Shown here one piece after another: positions 53,586 through 61,750 of a DNA stretch of 64,000 nucleotides. The notes beneath the pieces were generated by a model that was given only the letters and a program-made list of their open reading frames with translations, was not told where the DNA came from and made no database searches. Every line of letters begins with the position of its first letter. The stretch's first letter is position 1. A program made the position numbers and the translations under genes. Source of the stretch: Fibrobacter sp. UBA4297. Lineage in GTDB: Bacteria > Fibrobacterota > Fibrobacteria > Fibrobacterales > Fibrobacteraceae. The DNA is taken from NCBI RefSeq assembly GCF_002394865.1, contig NZ_DGUZ01000017.1, positions 1 to 64,000 on the forward strand. Reading direction: 5' to 3'.

Positions 53586-53951
53586 TTACTTCTTTTCTTC
53601 GACCTTAGCGGAAGTGTCGTTGTTGATGACGCGGAGAATGGCTGCCTTTTCGAATTCGATGGTGGAGGTGCCAGTGCGGAGCGTGATGATGTTTTCTTCC
53701 ATGCTAGCGATGGTGCCGATGATGCCTGCGGCTGTCATGACCTTGTCGCCCTTCTTGAGCTGCTTGCGCATTTCGTCCATCTGCTTCATTTCCTTCTGCT
53801 TCGGGCGGATGAAGAAGAGCCACATCACCACAAAGAGGAGGATGAGCGGGAGGAAGCTAGCGAGAGCACCCGGCTGTTCCGGCTGTGCGGCTGCGTCCTG
53901 AGCGAAAGCGGCGATGGAGGAAAGAGTCACGAGAAGTGCAGAGAGTTTCAT
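53586..53951 (-). CDS. yajC: preprotein translocase subunit YajC
   Basis: A 121-residue inner-membrane protein of the SecDF-YajC complex. One hydrophobic N-terminal signal-like segment (1-22) is followed by a membrane helix (about 32-50, FLPLILLFVVMWLFFI), the family motif RPKQKEMKQMDEMRKQLKKGD and a small beta domain (VMTAAGIIGTIASMEEN). The leader carries AAGG near the ATG. A heptad element separates it from the upstream cNMP-fold gene. Confidence 0.93.
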   Translation of the reverse strand: MKLSALLVTLSSIAAFAQDAAAQPEQPGALASFLPLILLFVVMWLFFIRPKQKEMKQMDEMRKQLKKGDKVMTAAGIIGTIASMEENIITLRTGTSTIEFEKAAILRVINNDTSAKVEEKK

Positions 53952-54002
53952 ATTGAACCTTGTAAAAGGGTGAATGTTTTATGCAATGAAAAATAGAAAT
54001 TT

Positions 54003-54100
54003 AGACGAGAGACGAGAGACGATAGACGAGAGAAATGTCTCTTAAAAACATCTTTCGTCTGTAGGCGGGAAACGCCGTTCTTTCGTCTAACTACTGCCTA
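54003..54100. repeat. heptad element with core hairpin
   Basis: The left arm has AGACGAG, AGACGAG, AGACGAT, AGACGAG (54003-54030); the core is GGCG-GGAAA-CGCC (54064-54076); the right arm has TCTTTCGTCT-type repeats and TACTGCC/TACTGGC. The TAG stop of the gene at 54098 is inside the right arm. Confidence 0.85.
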
Positions 54101-54997
54101 CTGGCCAGTAATTAATTTTTTATCCAGCAGTGGATAGATTCGATTGAGTTCGAGCAGGTTTAGGAGCCTGTCGAAGTTGGCGCAATATTTTTCTTTGGGG
54201 AGCTCTTTGAGGAGCTGCTTTTGCAAAAGCGTTTCGAGGTTGCGCGGGGTGAGGCTCATTCCGTGCATGGTGCGCTTGGTCTGCTCAATCAAATCGTTCA
54301 AGTTTACAGCAACGAGACCGTCGGACTGGAGCTCGCCTTTGTCGCAGGCGGCTTTCACGAATGCGGTGAGGATTGCCTGGTCGGTAAGCGAAAGGATGTT
54401 CGGCGATGTGCTCTTGTAAATGGCACGATGGCGGAGCGTTTCGTAGAGAATCTTGATCAGTGGCTTGTTCTCTACAGATACGGATTCCGATTGCAAACGG
54501 ACGAGCTTGAAGTCCTGTAAAATAATTAATAGTTTGTATGTTCCTAGTGCGGAAAGCTTTGAAAATTGAGCGATTTCGTCTTGTAGTGCGACTAAACTAA
54601 TATCTTTTGCTGGCTCTCTCGAAAGCACGAACAACAGCGACGGGAAAGTTGTTATCAAGTCGCTTTTGCGCTTGTTCTCTTGCGCGATGTGATTGCGCTG
54701 CGTGAGGAACGCGAGAATAGACTTGAGCCAGATGGGTTGCTCTTTCATTGTGTTGTGCAAGGCGCTTTGTGGAATGACTTCGATTTCGCAGTCTTCTTCG
54801 GCGCGGACCGTGTATTCCATGGGTTCGCCTGCGATGAGGCTGAGTTCGCCAAACGTGGAACCGGGGCCGAAATTTTGGACTTGTGTGCCGTTTTGCTCGT
54901 CCTTAGAAGTTGCTGTAAGCGTACCGCTTTTGACGATGTAAAATGAATGGGTGAGGTCGCCTTGCAGGCAGAGATTTTCGCCTTCTCTCAAAATCAT
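54098..54997 (-). CDS. cyclic-nucleotide-binding-fold protein 2
   Basis: A 299-residue protein. Residues 1-115 form a cNMP-binding (CRP-type) beta-barrel: REGENLCLQGDLTHSFYIVKSG, then FGPGSTFGELSLIAGEPMEYTVRA. In nucleotide-binding members the phosphate cassette reads GE-L-A-x-x-x-x-x-R-x-A; here the Arg position carries Met/Glu, so binding of cAMP or cGMP is doubtful. The C-terminal 180 residues are helical and lack the CRP helix-turn-helix. It overlaps the upstream paralogue by 4 bp (ATGA), so the two are co-translated. Confidence 0.75.
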   Translation of the reverse strand: MILREGENLCLQGDLTHSFYIVKSGTLTATSKDEQNGTQVQNFGPGSTFGELSLIAGEPMEYTVRAEEDCEIEVIPQSALHNTMKEQPIWLKSILAFLTQRNHIAQENKRKSDLITTFPSLLFVLSREPAKDISLVALQDEIAQFSKLSALGTYKLLIILQDFKLVRLQSESVSVENKPLIKILYETLRHRAIYKSTSPNILSLTDQAILTAFVKAACDKGELQSDGLVAVNLNDLIEQTKRTMHGMSLTPRNLETLLQKQLLKELPKEKYCANFDRLLNLLELNRIYPLLDKKLITGQ

Positions 54998-55902
54998 TTG
55001 ACCGTCCCCTTGAGATTTGGCTCGTACTGCAAAGCCAATAAATAGTAATTTACTTTGTCAAAATTAAGGGAGAAAAGATGGTTCTCTTTTTCGATGAACC
55101 ATTCAAATTGCTGCATCTGGAGCCAGTCTGTAACGCCAACTTCAAGGTTGTGTTCCTTGAATAAATTCATCCATGCGGAACCTTCTATGGTCGTGTCTGG
55201 CTCGAGAGTCGATAGCCAAACGAGACATCTCTTTTGCTGGAGCGTGAGCTTGAACGGAAGCCACGGAAGTTCAAGTTCTTGCGTCTTGAGGTAATCCGCA
55301 AAAATTTCGAGAAGGCGCGGATCAGGGATGGTAAGCGTCGAGCCATTGGCTTGCTGGATGAGCATCTTGCGACGGATAAGCGTCTTTAGCGCTTCGTTCG
55401 CGGCTGGGAACGGCGTTTTGGTAAGCCACGAGAATTCTTGCAACAGCAACTGCTTTTGCAAAATTTCGTCTTTGCTGTAGAATTTGCAGAATGAGGCGAG
55501 GCTTTCGAGCGGGTTTTCCGTCTTTGCTGCGCGGATGGACTCGTTGATGCGGCGCGTTTTGGCCGAAATCGCCTTGATAGCTGCCAAAAGCCAGACGGGG
55601 AGCGCCTTTAGCTCGGATTCCATGCACTCGTCATTGATGATGGTGATGGTGGAATCGGTGGTCGCCTGGAAAATATAGCGTACGGGTTCGCGTTCAAGCA
55701 GGGCGCCTACGCCCACGAGATTTCCGGGATGGATCTTGAAAACGACCTTGTTGTTCGCTTTTGGATCGAGTGCGACAAGCTCACCTTCGTTCAAAAGGAT
55801 GATTTTCTTGTCTTCGTCCTGAGGTGAGGATACAACAAAACCCGCCTTCACGCGGAGTCGCGTGGGCGGGATAAGTCTTGGTTGCGAATTCCCCGTAATC
55901 AT
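54994..55902 (-). CDS. cyclic-nucleotide-binding-fold protein 1
   Basis: A 302-residue paralogue of the downstream gene. Its N-terminal barrel (about residues 10-110: KIILLNEGELVALDPKANN, FKIHPGNLVGVGALLEREPV, YIFQATTDSTITIINDE) has lost the GEL motif and the phosphate-binding Arg of true cNMP domains, so it is further decayed than its partner. The rest is helical with no recognisable DNA-binding domain. It starts 31 bp after rplS and probably belongs to the same transcript. A pair of nucleotide-blind proteins may form a structural complex; no function is known to me. Confidence 0.65.
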   Translation of the reverse strand: MITGNSQPRLIPPTRLRVKAGFVVSSPQDEDKKIILLNEGELVALDPKANNKVVFKIHPGNLVGVGALLEREPVRYIFQATTDSTITIINDECMESELKALPVWLLAAIKAISAKTRRINESIRAAKTENPLESLASFCKFYSKDEILQKQLLLQEFSWLTKTPFPAANEALKTLIRRKMLIQQANGSTLTIPDPRLLEIFADYLKTQELELPWLPFKLTLQQKRCLVWLSTLEPDTTIEGSAWMNLFKEHNLEVGVTDWLQMQQFEWFIEKENHLFSLNFDKVNYYLLALQYEPNLKGTVK

Positions 55903-55933
55903 CGGGAAATAACCGCCTTCGAAGTCCGGCTAA

Positions 55934-56281
55934 TTAAGCCTGGCGTTCTTCGATACGTGCAGCCTTACCGCGGAGGTCGCGCATGTAGTAAATGCGAGCC
56001 TGGTGAACCTTACCAGAGCGTTCGACAACGATGGAGTCGATGCGCGGGGAGTTGACCGGGAAGATACGTTCGACAGCGACTGCACCGGACATCTTGCGGA
56101 CCGTGATGGACTTGCCGATGCCAGAGTTCTTCTGCTGAATAACGACGCCCTTGAACGGCTGGATACGTTCCTTGGTACCTTCGATAACCTTGACGTTAAC
56201 GGTAACGGTATCGCCAGCACGGAATTCCGGAAGGTCGGTCTTCAAATTTTCGTTTTGGATTGCTTCAATGTTCAGGGACAT
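55934..56281 (-). CDS. rplS: 50S ribosomal protein L19
   Basis: A 115-residue L19, located at the 30S-50S interface. The start at MSLNIEAIQ is preceded by GAGGTAC; ten more upstream residues are possible but unlike L19. The family core RAGDTVTVNVKVIEGTKERI, GVVIQQKNSGIGKSITVRK and RSGKVHQARIYYMRDLRGK is intact. It follows trmD by 16 bp in the classical order. Confidence 0.97.
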   Translation of the reverse strand: MSLNIEAIQNENLKTDLPEFRAGDTVTVNVKVIEGTKERIQPFKGVVIQQKNSGIGKSITVRKMSGAVAVERIFPVNSPRIDSIVVERSGKVHQARIYYMRDLRGKAARIEERQA

Positions 56282-56297
56282 AATGTGTACCTCGTTA

Positions 56298-57002
56298 TTA
56301 TTTGTCGCCAAATGTAGTATTTATTTCAAGATTTTTAAAGATGTCGGGGCGTCTTTCTTGCGTTCTTTTTAACGATTCTTGACGTCTCCACTCTGAAATG
56401 TTCTTGTGATGACCGGAAAGTAGCACCTCAGGCACCTTTTTTCCTTCGAATTCTTCGGGGCGGGTGTAGACAGGCCAGCCCAAAACGCCTTGCGCAAAAG
56501 AGTCCGTTTCACCGGATTCCTTGTGGCCCAGAGCCCCGTCTAGCAGTCGCACTACGGCGTCCGTGACGAGCATCGCCGGAAGTTCGCCTCCGCTTACGAC
56601 GAAGTCCCCGATGGAAATTTCCATGTCGACCTCGGTCTGGCGGATGCGGTCATCGATTCCCTTGTAGTGTCCGCAGACAAGAACAAGGTGGTTTTCTTGA
56701 GAGAGTTCTTTGGCAATCTTGTGTGTGAAGGGGACGCCATCTGCCGTGAGGTAGATGACTTTTCCGCCATCTTCCTTGACTCCCGTGCTGCGAATGGCCT
56801 TCGCAAGCGGTTCGGGACGGAGTACCATGCCCGGTTCGCCACCGTACGGAACATCGTCCACCTGCCCGTAGGCGTTGATGGCGAAGTCTCGCAGATAGAC
56901 TGTATTGAACTCAAACAAGCCTTTTGCCTGTGCGCGGCCCATGATTGAACTTTTCATCGGCGCGAACATTTCGGGGAAGATGGTGATGCAGTCGATCTTC
57001 AT
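56298..57002 (-). CDS. trmD: tRNA (guanine-37-N1)-methyltransferase
   Basis: A 234-residue SPOUT methyltransferase forming m1G37 in tRNAs to prevent frameshifting. The start MKIDCITIFPEMF has GGAGG at six bases. Cofactor-knot segments LVCGHYKGIDDR, SIGDFVVSGGELPAMLVTDAVVRLL and the substrate motif YTRPEEFEGKKVPEVLLSGHH are present. It overlaps the rimM stop by 4 bp. Confidence 0.98.
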   Translation of the reverse strand: MKIDCITIFPEMFAPMKSSIMGRAQAKGLFEFNTVYLRDFAINAYGQVDDVPYGGEPGMVLRPEPLAKAIRSTGVKEDGGKVIYLTADGVPFTHKIAKELSQENHLVLVCGHYKGIDDRIRQTEVDMEISIGDFVVSGGELPAMLVTDAVVRLLDGALGHKESGETDSFAQGVLGWPVYTRPEEFEGKKVPEVLLSGHHKNISEWRRQESLKRTQERRPDIFKNLEINTTFGDK

Positions 57003-57553
57003 CGTTCCTCCGGGCAAACGGATTTTAAATAGTCGCTATCACAAACAATGAACTTTTCTTCGTCGTTGATTTCCTTGACGCAATCGTCAATCCAAGGGGC
57101 GAGGATGGACTTGCTGCTGAATTCAGATTGCACGGCAAGGTCGAACTTGATGAGGAACGCATCGACCGTCATCAGTTCTTGCACTTCGATGACTTCACCG
57201 ACGTTGCGACCGTCTTCGGTGTGGACGCGGAAACCTTCCAGGTCGTCAAGATAGTATTCGCCTTCGGGGAGCGGGAGACGTTCGGATTCGGGAATCATGA
57301 CGTCGCCATTGACGAGCGGGGAGAGTGCTTCTGGAGTGTCGAAACCCTTGAATTTCAAGAGCCAGAGGTTGTTTGCCTGCTTGGCATCTTCGAGGGTGAG
57401 TTCCAAAATTTCGCCATTCCTCTTTTGAACGCGCACGTCTTTAAGGCTCTTGCAGCGAGTCAGGTCGTGGGTCAGGGGCATCGCTTTGATGTAGCCTTTG
57501 ACGCCATGCGCACGCATGAGCTGGCAGACGGTGATGTATTCTTGAGAGTCCAT
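56999..57553 (-). CDS. rimM: ribosome maturation factor RimM
   Basis: A 184-residue 16S rRNA processing factor that binds S19 in 30S assembly. The N-terminal beta-barrel begins VCQLMRAHGVKGYIKAMPL and the PRC-barrel domain contains EYYLDDLEGFRVHTEDGRNVGEV, matching the family. The region just upstream of the ATG is filled by AGACGAG-type heptads and leaves no Shine-Dalgarno sequence, which is odd in a ribosomal operon. Confidence 0.95.
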   Translation of the reverse strand: MDSQEYITVCQLMRAHGVKGYIKAMPLTHDLTRCKSLKDVRVQKRNGEILELTLEDAKQANNLWLLKFKGFDTPEALSPLVNGDVMIPESERLPLPEGEYYLDDLEGFRVHTEDGRNVGEVIEVQELMTVDAFLIKFDLAVQSEFSSKSILAPWIDDCVKEINDEEKFIVCDSDYLKSVCPEER

Positions 57554-57556
57554 ATT

Positions 57557-57583
57557 AGACGAGAGAGGAGAGACGAGAGAAAG
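57557..57583. repeat. heptad array touching the rimM start
   Basis: AGACGAG (57557-57563), AGAGGAG, AGACGAG and a decayed fourth unit end three bases before the rimM ATG. The unit is the same as at 54003 and 61248. Confidence 0.88.
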
Positions 57584-57590
57584 TTATATT

Positions 57591-57684
57591 GTTATTAGTT
57601 GTTAGTCATTGGTCATTAGTTGAAGTTTGACACCTGCGGTGCGTTTTATAACTAAAAGCTAATGACTGTTGACTGCTGACTAGC
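57591..57684. repeat. inverted heptad element with core hairpin
   Basis: The left arm has GTTATTA, GTTGTTA, GTCATTG, GTCATTA, GTTGAAG (57591-57625), the core CACC-TGC-GGTG (57631-57641), and the right arm AACTAAA, AGCTAAT, GACTGTT, GACTGCT, GACTAGC (57650-57684). It lies between the rpsP terminator and rimM. Confidence 0.88.
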
Positions 57685-57687
57685 AAG

Positions 57688-57720
57688 AAAAAAAAGTCCC
57701 GTGCGTGTGGCACGAGACTC
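57688..57720 (-). terminator. intrinsic terminator of rpsP
   Basis: On the minus strand AGTCTCGTGC pairs with GCACGGGACT (one G-U) around CACAC, followed by eight T. It separates rpsP from rimM-trmD-rplS, which are often one operon. Confidence 0.9.
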
Positions 57721-57736
57721 TTTGTTAAAGGCGTAA

Positions 57737-58150
57737 TTAAGCCTGTGCTTCTTCAGCGGCCGGAGCTTCAGCAGCTGCCTTGGCAGCCTTTTCAGCTTCG
57801 AGACGAGCCTGAGCCTTCGGGCTCAACTTGCGCTGCTTGGACTTGATTTCGCGAGCGACCGGAGCCTTGCCTTCGATGGAGCGGTTTGCCTTGAGGTCGT
57901 GGAACAAGTCAGAAATGCCAGTCTTCTTGAGGAGAGACTTGACAGTGTCAGACGGCTGTGCACCGACGGAGAGCCACTTGAGGACCTTTTCCTGTTCGAA
58001 GCGGATTTCCGGCTGCTTGAGGTTCGGGTTGAAGAAACCGACCTGTTCGATAAAGCTATCGTCGCGAGCCTTGCGGTTGTCGATGACGACGATGCGGTAG
58101 ATCGGGTTGTGACGCTTGCCGAAGCGGGCGAGACGGATAACAGTTGCCAT
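57737..58150 (-). CDS. rpsP: 30S ribosomal protein S16
   Basis: A 137-residue S16 that stabilises early 30S assembly. The start MATVIRLARFGKRHNPIYR has AGAGG upstream; a longer start is rejected because the added 23 residues are leader-like. The S16 core ends near residue 90; a further 45 residues form an Ala/Glu/Lys-rich tail (KAQARLEAEKAAKAAAEAP), seen in several phyla. The leader holds a perfect palindrome CCCGAAATTTCGGG (58175-58188), possibly regulatory. Confidence 0.97.
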   Translation of the reverse strand: MATVIRLARFGKRHNPIYRIVVIDNRKARDDSFIEQVGFFNPNLKQPEIRFEQEKVLKWLSVGAQPSDTVKSLLKKTGISDLFHDLKANRSIEGKAPVAREIKSKQRKLSPKAQARLEAEKAAKAAAEAPAAEEAQA

Positions 58151-58174
58151 TTTATACCTCTTTATGGGGTTTTT

Positions 58175-58188
58175 CCCGAAATTTCGGG
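58175..58188. other. palindrome in the rpsP leader
   Basis: CCCGAAATTTCGGG lies between promoter and start codon of rpsP. It could form an mRNA hairpin or be a protein site; nothing in the sequence decides between them. Confidence 0.4.
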
Positions 58189-58209
58189 GTTTTAGTTCTT
58201 TTGATGCCA

Positions 58210-58238
58210 AATATAGCAAACTTGCTTTTGTGTGTAAA
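58210..58238 (-). promoter_or_regulatory. promoter of rpsP
   Basis: On the minus strand TTTACA (58233-58238), 17 bp, TATATT (58210-58215), about 55 bp upstream of the leader palindrome's far side. A second inverted repeat, AAAGGACGG/CCGTCCTTT (58236-58267), overlaps the -35 region. The remaining gap to 58436 shows no gene. Confidence 0.8.
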
Positions 58239-58473
58239 GGACGGCAATGAAAAAAAATCCGTCCTTTTCTTATAAATTAATTTGTTGAGCGGCGCGAAAA
58301 TCTATAAAATTGCCGAAATTCATTCAAAAACGCCAAATTTGAGTCGACGGACTACCAATGTGTGATATACTTCAAACTTCTTACAATCTGTGGCTGAATT
58401 CCAGTTGTTTTTCGATTTTCTCCCCAAATAAAGAGTTATATTAAGTATGTATAATGATTTGAGGGGCCATTCT

Positions 58474-59847
58474 ATGGATATGCAATTGACTTTTGAAGAT
58501 GTTGCATCTGCACTTTCACTTGATTACGAGTGCGTATTCTTTGTCGATAACGAGACTAATCAGTATGCTATGTTTGCATTTCGAGGCAAGCATACCAAGC
58601 TAGAACTGACCGATACGCGAAATTTTTGGGCGGATACGAAGGTTAATATGGAAGCCGTCGTCTATCCCGAAGACAAACAGTCGTTCTCGGAGCATATCAA
58701 CCGCGAAACGCTCTTGAAAGCGATTCAAGACGATAACGCTTTTAATTTCAAGTACCGTCTGCTGGTGGAAGGGGAACCCGTCTGGTTCCAGATGAAGGCT
58801 GTCCTTGGCCGTTCGCAGGGGCGGGAATATTTGATTATTGGTGTGACCAACATTGATAAGCAGGAACGTGAACGATTGGAATTGGAACAGAAGGCGTCCA
58901 AGAGCAAGGTTTACGGACAAATTGTGATGGCGCTTGCTGAGCGCTATGATGCCTTGTACATGGTGGATTTGGTGACAGACCATTTTGCACAGTACAAGAG
59001 CGAACGCTTGTTTTGTGAGTTGAGCATTACGGTTGAAGGCGATGACTTCTTCAATCAGCTGAAGAAGGATGCCATGCAGGTCATCTATAGTGAAGATATT
59101 CCTTTGATTACTGCCGCTTTAGAGCGAGAAGCTTTCTTGCGTGAACTCGATGAACATGGTGTGTTCTCAATGACGTACCGACTGAATAGCCCCAATGGTC
59201 CGATGTACGTGAATTTGGTGGCTGTCTATGCCGACAAGAATCATGTCGTTATCAGCGTGACCAACGTGGATGCGCAGGTGCGCCGTGAACAGAAAATCAG
59301 GGAAGAGGCGAGTGCCAATTATGAAAAGGCTTGCCACGATGATTTGACCGGCATCAGGAACAAGAACGCTTACAGTGAATTTGAAAAGAAATTGGATCAG
59401 CAAATCAAGTGCGGTAAGGATATTGAATTTGCGATTGCTCTTTGTGATGTGAACGGCCTCAAGACTGTAAACGATACGCAGGGACACAAGACGGGTGATA
59501 TATACATTAGGGATGCGGCTAAGCTTATTTGCGAAACCTTTAAGCATAGCCCCGTATTCCGCGTGGGCGGTGATGAATTTGTTGTAGTTTTGCGTGGGTC
59601 TGATTTCACTAACCGCGAAGAGCTTTCACAGCAATTTTATGAAACCGTAAAGCGCAATGCCGAAGAAGACAAGGTTATTGTGGCTTGCGGCATTTCCGTG
59701 TACGACAAGGCTCACGACGAAAATACAGCCGCAGTCTTTGAACGCGCCGACGCCATGATGTACAGGAACAAGATGTCCCTCAAGGGTGGTCGCGACGAAA
59801 TTATCAATACGATTATCAGAACCATCGGTGCGAGAATGAATATCTAG
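58474..59847 (+). CDS. GGDEF diguanylate cyclase with PAS-like repeats
   Basis: A 457-residue soluble protein that should make cyclic-di-GMP from two GTP. Two PAS-like segments (about 5-145 and 150-275, with LSLDYECVFFVDNET and LAERYDALYMVDLVT) are the same sensor type as in the hybrid kinase at 30870. The cyclase domain (about 290-450) has DDLTGIRNKNAY and an intact GGDEF at 365-369; the inhibitory RxxD site just upstream is absent, so product feedback at that site is unlikely. The ATG at 58474 has GAGGGG upstream and is preferred over one 27 bases earlier. It lies inside the usual ffh-rpsP neighbourhood on the opposite strand. Confidence 0.93.
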   Translation: MDMQLTFEDVASALSLDYECVFFVDNETNQYAMFAFRGKHTKLELTDTRNFWADTKVNMEAVVYPEDKQSFSEHINRETLLKAIQDDNAFNFKYRLLVEGEPVWFQMKAVLGRSQGREYLIIGVTNIDKQERERLELEQKASKSKVYGQIVMALAERYDALYMVDLVTDHFAQYKSERLFCELSITVEGDDFFNQLKKDAMQVIYSEDIPLITAALEREAFLRELDEHGVFSMTYRLNSPNGPMYVNLVAVYADKNHVVISVTNVDAQVRREQKIREEASANYEKACHDDLTGIRNKNAYSEFEKKLDQQIKCGKDIEFAIALCDVNGLKTVNDTQGHKTGDIYIRDAAKLICETFKHSPVFRVGGDEFVVVLRGSDFTNREELSQQFYETVKRNAEEDKVIVACGISVYDKAHDENTAAVFERADAMMYRNKMSLKGGRDEIINTIIRTIGARMNI

Positions 59848-59861
59848 CGCCGAGCGTTCGA

Positions 59862-61226
59862 TTATTTCTTCTTTTTCTTGTTCTTGTCTTTAGGCGGGGT
59901 GTAGTTCGAACCGATCGTACCGCCGTTGTTCTGGCGCTTGGCGAAATCGCCGACCTTCTTGAACATTTCCTTCATGCTTTCGTACTGCTTGAGGACTGCG
60001 TTCACGCGGGCGGCATCCGTGCCAGAACCCTTTGCGATACGGGCCTTGCGGCTACCGTCGATAATCTGCGGCTTCTTGCGTTCCTTCGGCGTCATGGAAC
60101 TGAGCACTGCTTCCACATAGACCAACTGCTTTTCGTCAATCTGGTCGAGCGGGAGCTTGTTGAGTCCTGGGATGAGGCTCAAAATGTCCTTGATGCGTCC
60201 GAGCTTCTTGATTGTGCGGAGCTGCTTCAAGAAGTCGTTCAAGTCGAACGTGTTGTTGAGAATCTTTTTCTTGAGGTCCTTCGCGTCTTTTTCATCGATG
60301 ACCTGCTGAGCCTTTTCAACGAGAGAGACCACGTCGCCCATGCCGAGGATTCGGCTAGCCATGCGGTCCGGGTGGAAAAGGTCGATTTCGTTCAGCTTTT
60401 CGCCTACACCGATAAAGCATATAGGCACGCCCGTCATCTTCTTGATGCTGAGCGCTGCACCGCCGCGGGTATCGCCATCCATCTTCGAGAGGCAGACGCC
60501 CGTGAAGTTCAGACGGTTCCAGAACGTTTCGGCGACATTCACCGCTTCCTGACCAATCATAGCATCGGCAACGAACAAAATTTCGTCCGGATGAACCGCG
60601 TCACGGGCCTTTTCAAGTTCTTGCATCAACTCTTCGTCAATCTGCAAACGGCCTGCCGTATCGTAAATCACGAGGTCAAAACCGTTGTCCTTAGCATACT
60701 GGTAGCCGTGCTTGATGATCTCGACCGGATTACCCTGGCCTTCGTCATAAACCGGAACGCCGATGGACTTGCCGAGCACCTGCAACTGCTTGATAGCGGC
60801 CGGACGGTAAACGTCAGCAGCGACGAGGAGCGGTTTCCTCTTCTTCTTGCTGCGCATCCAGAGAGCGATCTTGCCTGCGAAAGTCGTCTTACCCGAACCC
60901 TGCAGACCAACCATCATGATGCCCACCGGAGATGGTGCGGAAAGATTGATTTCCTTAGTTTCGCCACCCATGACGGCCACAAGTTCGTCGTGGATAATCT
61001 TCACAATCTGCTGACCCGGGGTCACGGAATTGAGCACTTCGGCGCCCATGGACTTTTCCTTGACGGACTTCACAAAGTCGCGAGTCACGTTGAAGTTCAC
61101 GTCGGCAGCGAGGAACGCACGACGCACCTCACGCAGCGATTCCGCCACATTTTCTTCGGTAAGTTTGCCCTGCCCACGCAGGTTCTTGAGAGTATTTTCT
61201 AGAGAATCAGTCAGCTGTGAAAACAT
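59862..61226 (-). CDS. ffh: signal recognition particle protein Ffh
   Basis: A 454-residue SRP54 GTPase that binds signal peptides and the SRP RNA for co-translational targeting. The N domain (1-90), the G domain with the P-loop GLQGSGKTT (107-115), DTAGRLQIDEELMQELE and TKMDGDTRGGAALS-like KMDGDTRGGAAL, and the methionine-rich M domain (about 330-430, with KPQIIDGSRKARIAKGSGT for RNA binding) are complete. The tail is lysine-rich (PKDKNKKKKK). The start lies 21 bp below a four-unit heptad array. Confidence 0.97.
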   Translation of the reverse strand: MFSQLTDSLENTLKNLRGQGKLTEENVAESLREVRRAFLAADVNFNVTRDFVKSVKEKSMGAEVLNSVTPGQQIVKIIHDELVAVMGGETKEINLSAPSPVGIMMVGLQGSGKTTFAGKIALWMRSKKKRKPLLVAADVYRPAAIKQLQVLGKSIGVPVYDEGQGNPVEIIKHGYQYAKDNGFDLVIYDTAGRLQIDEELMQELEKARDAVHPDEILFVADAMIGQEAVNVAETFWNRLNFTGVCLSKMDGDTRGGAALSIKKMTGVPICFIGVGEKLNEIDLFHPDRMASRILGMGDVVSLVEKAQQVIDEKDAKDLKKKILNNTFDLNDFLKQLRTIKKLGRIKDILSLIPGLNKLPLDQIDEKQLVYVEAVLSSMTPKERKKPQIIDGSRKARIAKGSGTDAARVNAVLKQYESMKEMFKKVGDFAKRQNNGGTIGSNYTPPKDKNKKKKK

Positions 61227-61247
61227 AGTGGGTCAAATTTAGTAATA

Positions 61248-61278
61248 AGACGAGAGACGAGAGACGAGAGACGAGAGA
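61248..61278. repeat. heptad array, four AGACGAG units
   Basis: Four perfect AGACGAG units at 61248-61275 followed by AGAAAT, directly upstream of ffh. It is identical in unit to arrays at 54003 and 57557. Confidence 0.92.
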
Positions 61279-61299
61279 AATATGAGTGAAAAAGCCACA

Positions 61300-61380
61300 T
61301 GGGGGAGGGAGAAGTCTCTCCCTCGCTTCAGCCTCGGCTTCCGCTACCCTTTCTAGCGGGCTTCAGACGCCAGCCCGCAA
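61300..61380. other. two strong hairpins in the ffh upstream gap
   Basis: GAGGGAGA-AGTC-TCTCCCTC (61305-61324) and GCGGGCT...AGCCCGC (61356-61378) are perfect stems within 80 bp. No reading frame is convincing. They may be part of a larger dispersed element. Confidence 0.5.
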
Positions 61381-61489
61381 CGCCTGGCTTTCCCCGCCCA
61401 CCCACCCTAAAAATCCTTTAAAAATTTCTCATTTTTGAAGAAAAGTTCACTCTTTTGTAAACTTTTTGTGTGTTTCGCTCTTTTTTAAG

Positions 61490-61750
61490 TTATCTTTTTA
61501 ACGAAATAGAGTTTTTGCTCTTGTTCTCACCTTGAAATCTGCAAATTTCACTTTACCGAGAGCAAGGCGAACGCTCACGCAGGCATGCCGTTTTGCGGTA
61601 TGTTTCAGTTTGCTATGCCGACTTTTAGAGTCGGGCTTTGGTCATATGACCAAGGGCAACAGCCCTTTTGGGGCGTGGGTCGTTTGCGTTTATCGGTAAT
61701 AGGCTTTGCAGAGCCTCAAGGTGGTAAATGCAACGATCTGCGCCTTTTTT
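61490..61750 (+). ncRNA. candidate structured non-coding RNA ending in a terminator
   Basis: No convincing gene occupies 61300-61900. Within 130 bp there are CCGACT/AGTCGG (61618-61634), the 16-bp palindrome TTGGTCATATGACCAA (61638-61653), AAGGGC/GCCCTT (61652-61667), and a long helix of 20 pairs with one bulge between 61672-61692 and 61725-61744, directly followed by six T (61745-61750). Inside it is AGGCT/AGCCT. The last helix with the U-run looks like a terminator on the plus strand. The 5' end is not fixed; a weak TATCTT lies at 61491. Confidence 0.5.
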
